A stretch of 64,000 nucleotides of DNA from an uncultured Winogradskyella sp. (GTDB taxonomy: Bacteria > Bacteroidota > Bacteroidia > Flavobacteriales > Flavobacteriaceae): contig NZ_CANMIW010000011.1 in assembly GCF_947498005.1 (NCBI RefSeq), positions 1 through 64,000 on the forward strand. The letters are read 5' to 3'. The position numbers and the translations under genes were made by a program. The notes under the pieces were generated by a model. That model did not search any database, was not told where the DNA came from, and saw only the letters and a list, made by a program, of their open reading frames with translations. Of this stretch, positions 58,935-64,000 are shown in pieces (the stretch's first letter is position 1; each line of letters begins with the position of its first letter).

Positions 58935-59261
58935 TTATTTTGAAGGTAAGCTATTAACGTAATTAAAACTATCCTCAAAATAACCAACTAATAAGTCTTT
59001 TTCATTGTAAAGCGATTTTGGTACTAATACATAATCTCTCATTTTTGCACCATGCGAATATTAGTCGTCAGCGTCATATTTCGCTTTAAATTTATTAGCA
59101 GTTTCTTTTGGCAATCTTATGCCAATTTCGCCTGCTTTATTTAATAGCGTAAACATATAACCATTAGAGGAGGTGTAAATCATCTTTTTGCCTTTGCGCT
59201 CAAATCCGTTACAAGCTTGCGTAATATCATCAAATACTTTTAAGGTGTCTTCCCAACTCAT
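58935..59261 (-). pseudogene. Small TfoX-like gene broken by an in-frame stop codon
   Basis: The first reading frame (59061-59261) gives 66 residues, MSWEDTLKVFDDI...KFKAKYDADD, then TAA (59061-59063). Without any shift the frame continues as YSHGAKMRDYVLVPKSLYNEK...SLPSK to a natural stop at 58935. The combined ~108 residues resemble homologues I recall in which KYxxxL-x-S-x-G-x-x-M-x-x-Y-V-x-V-P is continuous. A single base change (for example TTA to TAA) would explain the break. The stop may be real, a sequencing error, or bypassed. The N-terminal part alone lacks the C-terminal half of the fold. The gene follows the VOC gene with 1 nt. Confidence 0.75.
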
Positions 59262-59262
59262 G

Positions 59263-59637
59263 TTACACGTGCTGGTCTATTAAAATAGCATTACCATCTG
59301 GATCTAAAACCACAAAACTTGCTGGACCAGAAGTTGCCGTTTCTTCTATTTCACTAGCAAATGTTACAGCGTTAGATTTTAAATGTGTTTGAATAGCTCT
59401 AACATCATCAAAATTTTCTAAAGTATTGGCGTTTTGGTCCCAACCAGGATTAAAGGTAAGAATATTGTTTTCAAACATACCTTGAAACAAACCAATCAAT
59501 GATTCGCCATTTTTCATGATGAGGTAATTTTTTTCTAATTCACCACCAAAAACGGAGAATCCTAAAGTTTCGTAAAATGCTTTTGATGCCTTTATGTCGT
59601 TTACAGCAAGACTTACTGAAAATGCGCCTAGTTTCAT
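59263..59637 (-). CDS. VOC-family (glyoxalase-like) protein
   Basis: The product has 124 residues. The vicinal-oxygen-chelate fold is shown by FSVSLAVNDIKASKAFYETLGFSVFGG, the strand-helix repeats and the C-terminal GPASFVVLDPDGNAILIDQH. The metal-binding positions are only partly conserved, so activity is uncertain. The family covers glyoxalases, dioxygenases and antibiotic-binding proteins. It stands 1 nt upstream of the broken TfoX-like gene, in one operon. Confidence 0.87.
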   Translation of the reverse strand: MKLGAFSVSLAVNDIKASKAFYETLGFSVFGGELEKNYLIMKNGESLIGLFQGMFENNILTFNPGWDQNANTLENFDDVRAIQTHLKSNAVTFASEIEETATSGPASFVVLDPDGNAILIDQHV

Positions 59638-59765
59638 AATTTTGAGTTTAAGTTAGTACTTAAAGGTAATGAAAGTTTTAATTATGACTTTTAGTAGGTG
59701 TGTTTTTTAAATAAATATAATAATTTGGTGCTCTCAGAGCTTTAAATTTAATGGGATTTTGAACA

Positions 59766-59904
59766 GTCGATACACGGTTTTGTGTATGATTTCGTTGCGT
59801 GTTTAACCACTAAATTTAGCAAATAAATCACATATAGAAAGTCCGCGAGGACTTTCGTAAATAGGCTATAACTAGCAGTGAATTATACAAGGTGTTATAT
59901 ACCG
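59766..59904. repeat. attC-like imperfect palindrome, copy B
   Basis: The sequence contains the second arm TTTTGTGTATG (from 59778), the conserved centre CTATAACTAGC (59866-59876), and a perfect internal hairpin GAAAGTCC-GCGA-GGACTTTC (59837-59856). The right border arm TTATATACC (59895-59903) is an exact inverted copy of GGTATATAA at 61554-61562. The outer left arm is degenerate. Confidence 0.75.
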
Positions 59905-60908
59905 TTTTCTTTCTTCCAATCGGTCTTCAAATATTTTAAAGCATCTTCTAAAGCTTTACTTGAAGGTTTAGGGTTAAAATCTAATTCTTTTCTTGATTTA
60001 CTAATATCATAATCTTGTTTTAAGCCATAAAACATATCCAAGTAATGTCTCTGTAATAAAGGCTCTTTGCCTGTTAATTTACTTCTGAATTCCATTAAAC
60101 TAGCTACAGAATATAATAAACATTTTGGTACTTTTTTAGGTGTTTTTAATTTTAGTTGCGGATATAATTCTGATGCTATTTTTACTGTTTCTTGTAATGT
60201 TGTATGGTGCTCATTAGATAAAATATATCTTTCTTGATTTCTGCCTTTTTTCATTGCATTATACATACCATAAGCTACATCTTTTACATCTACCCAATTT
60301 AAAGTTACGTTTGTGTCTACAGGTATTTCTCCATTTAAAACTTGTAATACAAGCTTGTTAGAATAACTTAACTTATAAGCTTTAGACCCAATCATAGCAG
60401 AAGGTAAAACAAGAACAGTTCTGATACCATACTTTTTTCCTAATTCTAATGCGAGTTTATCGGAATCATTTTTAGAATTATAATACCAGTTTCGTCTGTC
60501 TTTGTTATATCCATTATCAACATTTGCAGGTAATTTTGTAAAATCTAAACTGGCTACAGAACTTACATAAACGATATTTTTGACGCCACATTCTTTAGCA
60601 ATGTCAAACAAATTTTGAGTTCCTTGCATATTATTATCATAAATTTCAGTTTTAGGGTTTTTAGCCCACATACTGAAATTTGCAGCCACTGCATATAAGT
60701 TTGTAACTCCTTGAAATGCTTTTTTTAGGGATTCTCTGTCGGTAATATCAGCTTGAACAACTTCACAGTCTAACCCTTTAAAGGGTTCAGTATTATTAAT
60801 ATTTCTTACAGTTGTTCTTACTTTTTGGTTATCCGAAAGTAAAAGCCTAATTAGGTTGTTTCCTAAATGTCCATTTCCGCCAGTTATTAATGAAATTTCG
60901 TTGCTCAT
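59895..60908 (-). CDS. NAD-dependent epimerase/dehydratase (extended SDR)
   Basis: The start at 60908 gives MSNEISLITGGNGHLGNNLI, with 337 residues. An upstream in-frame ATG eight codons earlier is less likely. The Rossmann motif is ITGGNGHLGNNLIRLL. The active-site region shows SVASLD and Y-x-x-S-K as WYYNSKNDSDK (a Y-N-S-K variant of YxxxK). These are typical of dihydroflavonol-4-reductase-like SDRs. The gene's stop codon is part of the border arm of the module (59895-59897). It is downstream of, and probably co-transcribed with, the Crp/Fnr gene. Confidence 0.87.
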   Translation of the reverse strand: MSNEISLITGGNGHLGNNLIRLLLSDNQKVRTTVRNINNTEPFKGLDCEVVQADITDRESLKKAFQGVTNLYAVAANFSMWAKNPKTEIYDNNMQGTQNLFDIAKECGVKNIVYVSSVASLDFTKLPANVDNGYNKDRRNWYYNSKNDSDKLALELGKKYGIRTVLVLPSAMIGSKAYKLSYSNKLVLQVLNGEIPVDTNVTLNWVDVKDVAYGMYNAMKKGRNQERYILSNEHHTTLQETVKIASELYPQLKLKTPKKVPKCLLYSVASLMEFRSKLTGKEPLLQRHYLDMFYGLKQDYDISKSRKELDFNPKPSSKALEDALKYLKTDWKKENGI

Positions 60909-60969
60909 AATTTTTAAATTTTGTTTGAGCAAATTTCGACACCTTTTAAGCGGTTAGAAATAACATTTG

Positions 60970-61539
60970 TTAGAAAGCGATTTGTTTTCTGATACGGCTT
61001 AAAGATTGAGGTTCCATTCCTAAAAAAGAAGCAATATTGTCAATAGATACATTTAAAGCTAATTTTGGATACTGTTTCACAAATTTAATATAACGTTCTT
61101 TTGCAGTTAAAATTTGAAAATCTTTAACGCGGTCTAATTTGCAACTTAAATGTTCATTTGTTACTTCTTTGACAAATATTGCCCAAAATTTTGTTTCCTT
61201 TTGTAAAATGTCAAAATCAAGTTTTGATATTTTTATTAGATTACAATCCGTGATAGTTTCATAATAATCAACGGATGGGGTTTCTGTCATAAAGCTATCT
61301 AAGGATGTGAAAAAATCTTGCTCAGCTACAAGATGTTGTACAACAATCTTTCCGTCAATATTTTGATATCCTTTTACAATTCCAGTATCTAAAAAATAAA
61401 TATATCGCTCAACTTTTCCTGCTTCTAAAAGATTAGTATGAGCTGAAATTTGTTCAGAAACAAAATACTTTTTGATAAAATCAATTTCGTTTTGAGTTAA
61501 ATCAATTTTTGATTGTATGTAATTAATTAGATTCTCCAT
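60970..61539 (-). CDS. Crp/Fnr-family transcription regulator (second copy)
   Basis: The product has 189 residues. The N-terminal cyclic-nucleotide-binding-like barrel includes SAHTNLLEAGKVERYIYFLDTGIVKGY. The C-terminal helix-turn-helix is IASFLGMEPQSLSRIRKQ. No conserved cAMP-binding residues are seen. The gene lies 61 nt upstream of the epimerase start and in the same module, between the leader and the border repeat. It may control the epimerase. It is similar in layout to the 26219-26791 regulator. Confidence 0.87.
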   Translation of the reverse strand: MENLINYIQSKIDLTQNEIDFIKKYFVSEQISAHTNLLEAGKVERYIYFLDTGIVKGYQNIDGKIVVQHLVAEQDFFTSLDSFMTETPSVDYYETITDCNLIKISKLDFDILQKETKFWAIFVKEVTNEHLSCKLDRVKDFQILTAKERYIKFVKQYPKLALNVSIDNIASFLGMEPQSLSRIRKQIAF

Positions 61540-61550
61540 TGTTGTGTCGT

Positions 61551-61650
61551 AATGGTATATAATGTCCCGCTAATATTAAAGCGTTTTAATGTTTTATGTC
61601 CAACGTTAAACGAAGGTAGCTTTTTTGAGATATAAAGTCAAGTGACTGAC
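61551..61650 (-). repeat. Conserved leader of repeat-bounded module B
   Basis: The arm GGTATATAA (61554-61562) is the exact inverted partner of 59895-59903. Read on the minus strand, the leader contains AAAGCTACCTTCGTTTAACG, then ...ACATTAAAACG and ...GACATTATATACC. About 40 nt match the leader at 45384-45415, with 4-5 differences. A CGCT...AGCG dyad lies near the arm. Confidence 0.7.
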
Positions 61651-61737
61651 TATTAATTGTCTATATTTTTTTAATCTTCAATTGTTAATAAACTTAAACA
61701 CTATTTATAATTATAGCAATAAGCTTTTTACTATCGC

Positions 61738-62388
61738 TTAACTCATACTTTTTAGCACTTTAACAATTTCATCAGGTTCAGAGCGCGTTCTGTAATCTAC
61801 ATTGACGTAATTCCATTTTACAATGCCATTTCTATCTAAAATAAAGGTTGCAGGAATAGGTAAAACATTAGCGTTACCATTATTAATGGCTTTTAAATCT
61901 AGTCCACGATCTACACGCATATGTTCCATTAAAAACTCAGGGACTTCCCAAGCTACACCATATTGTTTGGCAACTTTAGCATCTTGGTCCGACAGCACTG
62001 TAAATTCCATTTTACTAATTTCATTTTCAGTTAAAGAATCATCTGGTACTTCTGGGCTAATAGCAACTAGAGTTGCACCTAAAGCTTGTATTTCACTAAG
62101 TTTAGCTTGTAATGCTCTTAATTGTAAGTTGCAATAAGGACACCAACTACCACGATAAAAAGTAACTACAACAGGTCCTTTGTCTAGTAAGCCAGATAAT
62201 GAAATCGGTTGTCCTTTTGGGTTTGGTAATTCAAATTCTATAGCTTTATCGCCAACTTTTAGAGCATCTTTTCCGTCTTCAAAAGCTTTGGCTTTAGCTA
62301 TAACATCATCAACGCCTTGCATAAATTCAGGTTTTGCGTTTCGTCCTGCTGCAATTTTAGCGTCGGTTTGTTCTTTTAGTGTTTTCAT
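61738..62388 (-). CDS. Peroxiredoxin-like (AhpC/TSA fold) protein
   Basis: The product has 216 residues with no signal peptide. The thioredoxin-fold domain has VVVTFYRGSWCPYCNLQLRALQ, with a CxxC site at the peroxidatic position. After it come SEIQALGATLVAISPEVPDDS and ...RVDRGLDLKAINNGNANVLPIPATFILDRNG. This is the peroxiredoxin-like subgroup with a CPYC centre. It probably reduces peroxides or acts as a thiol-disulfide protein in the cytoplasm. It is not in the repeat-bounded module and has its own upstream region. Confidence 0.9.
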   Translation of the reverse strand: MKTLKEQTDAKIAAGRNAKPEFMQGVDDVIAKAKAFEDGKDALKVGDKAIEFELPNPKGQPISLSGLLDKGPVVVTFYRGSWCPYCNLQLRALQAKLSEIQALGATLVAISPEVPDDSLTENEISKMEFTVLSDQDAKVAKQYGVAWEVPEFLMEHMRVDRGLDLKAINNGNANVLPIPATFILDRNGIVKWNYVNVDYRTRSEPDEIVKVLKSMS

Positions 62389-62498
62389 TTTATGTTTTTA
62401 ATGTGTCGTTATTCTTAAATTATGAACTAAAAATAAATTTAGCCATAATCCATAAACTAGCCATGTTCTTTAATTTTAATTAACTTTTTAATTAAAGA

Positions 62499-64000
62499 TT
62501 ACAGCTCGTAAGCATTATTATTTACAAAGAATAAAGAATTCACAAAAAACAATTTACCGTTTTCCCAAAAGCTTCTAAAAAGAGGATTATCTACCATGTA
62601 AATAAAACTACCGCTTCCCATAGTTTCCTCACCAAAAACCAAAGTTTGGTCTAAGTTTTTTACAGCATTTTGACCTGCAAATCCAGAAAAGACTTTGGTG
62701 TCATTTAAGTAAGCCACATTATAGCCACTGTCTAATAAATTGTATGCAGAACTACCTAATTTTAATGTGAAATAGTTGTCATCATAACCGAAAGCCATAG
62801 GATGCGTAGCATCTACTTTAGTATTAAAAATGGCACCTGTAATTAAGTGGTTACTGTATTCGCGTTCGCGATTGGCGTAAGGTGTTAAGTTGTCGTCCTC
62901 GTCTTCATCATCGTCTGAATCTTTATAACTTAAACTAAATCCATCCTTACCAGCAAAACTGGCTAGTGCACCATCAATAGCGATTACTTTTCCACCAGAA
63001 CTTACCCATTTTTTTAGTTTCGTCATGTTATCACCAGTCAAAACTTTACCGTAATAACCATTTGGTATAACTAAAACGTTGTATTTATTCAGGTTGGTTT
63101 TGCCTAAATCATCGGTATTGATAGAAGTTACTGGGTAGTGTAATTGTTGCTCAAAGAAATGCCATATCTCACCATAACTTAAAGAGGACGTACCATCACC
63201 AGAAAGTATAGCAATTTTTTGCTTATTGACTAACTTAATATCTGGCGAGCCAATATCTGGTGTTTTGTGAGAAAATCCAGAAGTAATTTCTGTTAATGGT
63301 TGGGCATGTTCTTGTGCAATGGTATTCAATTTTGATACCATTTTTTCAATATGCTTGTTGTCGCCTTTAGTAATAATTAAAGAACCACGTCCAAAGGTTT
63401 TATCATTAGAAGAAAATGCTTTTTCAGTAAAACGCACCTTGAAATTATGTTTCAATAAAGCGGCTAAAAACTGAGCATCTTCCATAGAATTCCATTTACT
63501 TACATAACCGTAAGCATCATTTAAAACCTGGAGAGATTTTTTACTCGCCATTGTATTACTGCTTACTTTAGACGTTGTAGCAATAGCATCTAATCCATAA
63601 GCGTAAGGCAATGACCAAGCTGTAATATCATATGTTAATGAGTCGGAAAGCAATGTGTTGGGTTCAAACAAAACCTTAACCATTTTTCCTTTTGGTTGGT
63701 TAGAATGTACTACCAAAGCATTACTGTCTGCATTAAAACTACCTTGCTTGCCTGTAGCATAATGGTAACCAGAAACTTTAGTACTTGTAGCGTTTTCAAA
63801 TGTAATTTGATGTTTGTTTAATAGTGTTTTTAAGCTATTAATTTTGTCTTCATTCCCTTTTAAGACGTAGCTTTTATATTTTAGATTGGCATTATTGAAG
63901 AATTTACCAAACTCTGTATTCAGTTGTTTTGCGTTTTTTGAAGCCATTTCTACAGTAGAAATTCCTGTAGTGGTATGATGCGTTAATCGTTCTACCAAAG
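62499..64000 (-). CDS. Zinc carboxypeptidase-like (M14) protein, 3' part only
   Basis: The frame is open to the right edge, so the start and the catalytic domain lie outside the window. About 500 C-terminal residues are visible. Residues include the end of the M14 domain linker (RLTHHTTTGISTVEMASKNAKQL). A glutamine-amidotransferase-like domain follows (KIAILSGDGTSSLSYGEIWHFF, LVIPNGYYGKVLTGDNMTKLKKWVSSGGKVIAID). This C-terminal pair is characteristic of the large flavobacterial M14-family peptidases (about 830 residues in total). The zinc ligands cannot be checked. Confidence 0.8.
   Translation of the reverse strand, partial: LVERLTHHTTTGISTVEMASKNAKQLNTEFGKFFNNANLKYKSYVLKGNEDKINSLKTLLNKHQITFENATSTKVSGYHYATGKQGSFNADSNALVVHSNQPKGKMVKVLFEPNTLLSDSLTYDITAWSLPYAYGLDAIATTSKVSSNTMASKKSLQVLNDAYGYVSKWNSMEDAQFLAALLKHNFKVRFTEKAFSSNDKTFGRGSLIITKGDNKHIEKMVSKLNTIAQEHAQPLTEITSGFSHKTPDIGSPDIKLVNKQKIAILSGDGTSSLSYGEIWHFFEQQLHYPVTSINTDDLGKTNLNKYNVLVIPNGYYGKVLTGDNMTKLKKWVSSGGKVIAIDGALASFAGKDGFSLSYKDSDDDEDEDDNLTPYANREREYSNHLITGAIFNTKVDATHPMAFGYDDNYFTLKLGSSAYNLLDSGYNVAYLNDTKVFSGFAGQNAVKNLDQTLVFGEETMGSGSFIYMVDNPLFRSFWENGKLFFVNSLFFVNNNAYEL

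Overview
The window is a low-GC, gene-dense chromosomal segment of a member of the family Flavobacteriaceae (Bacteroidota), probably marine. The evidence is two type B and one type A type IX secretion (T9SS) sorting domains, a PorP/SprF plus PorE-like OmpA pair, DUF4295 encoded behind rpmB-rpmG, promoters of the form TTTG-N19-TAnnTTTG, almost no Shine-Dalgarno sequences, and secreted proteins whose signal peptides end in FAQ or FGQ. The first and last genes are cut by the window edges.

Layout. 1-5 kb: 3' part of a large repeat adhesin with a type B sorting domain, then PorP/SprF and a PD40/OmpA protein (cell-surface and gliding machinery). 5-7.5 kb: idi, a QueD/PTPS-like enzyme, manA, a small conserved protein and tRNA-Thr(TGT). 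7.5-16.8 kb: mostly minus-strand genes, namely a DUF4369 lipoprotein, a DUF819 permease with an added N-terminal domain, an SPFH/DUF4177/PH-like/RHH operon, an exported hydrolase, and an MFS transporter with a DoxX-like protein. 16.8-22 kb: two extracytoplasmic-function (ECF) sigma factor loci with their membrane partners. 22-32 kb: DEAD-box helicase, RlmF, a methyltransferase, MOSC, Crp/Fnr, a serine hydrolase, HtpG and a KAS III enzyme. 32-42.5 kb: TonB-type receptor, sodium symporter, T9SS cargo, recR, a glycosyltransferase and a 2-oxoacid dehydrogenase E2. 42.5-45.5 kb: an accessory region of small genes bounded by repeats. 45.5-51.5 kb: exonuclease, FAH, Hpt, cinA, rpmB-rpmG-DUF4295 and ftsY. 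51.7-64 kb: type B adhesin, beta-lactamase-fold lipoprotein, rimO, an ASCH-domain lipoprotein, a gene broken by a stop codon, a second repeat-bounded module (epimerase plus Crp/Fnr), a peroxiredoxin-like protein and an M14-type carboxypeptidase.

The most unusual structure is a pair of repeat-bounded modules (43.5-45.45 kb and 59.77-61.65 kb). Each holds co-oriented genes between a ~75-nt conserved leader and ~130-nt imperfect palindromes. At the borders of each module the variable 9-14 nt arms are inverted copies of each other within that module but differ between modules. This is the behaviour of integron cassettes and attC sites, but the arms do not fit the usual attC consensus well and no integrase gene lies in the window.

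Regulatory signals that can be read directly are: twin divergent ECF-type promoters (identical -35 arms, 16-nt spacer, CGTC) between a sigma gene and a DUF6249 gene; a sigma-54-like promoter followed by a terminator with no gene between them (candidate small RNA); a second orphan terminator; and a terminator just upstream of the MOSC start codon. A family of ~75-nt double-palindrome repeats occurs four times between genes. Two single genes are each bracketed by a duplicated terminator hairpin.

All product names come from motif recognition by eye; no database search was run.
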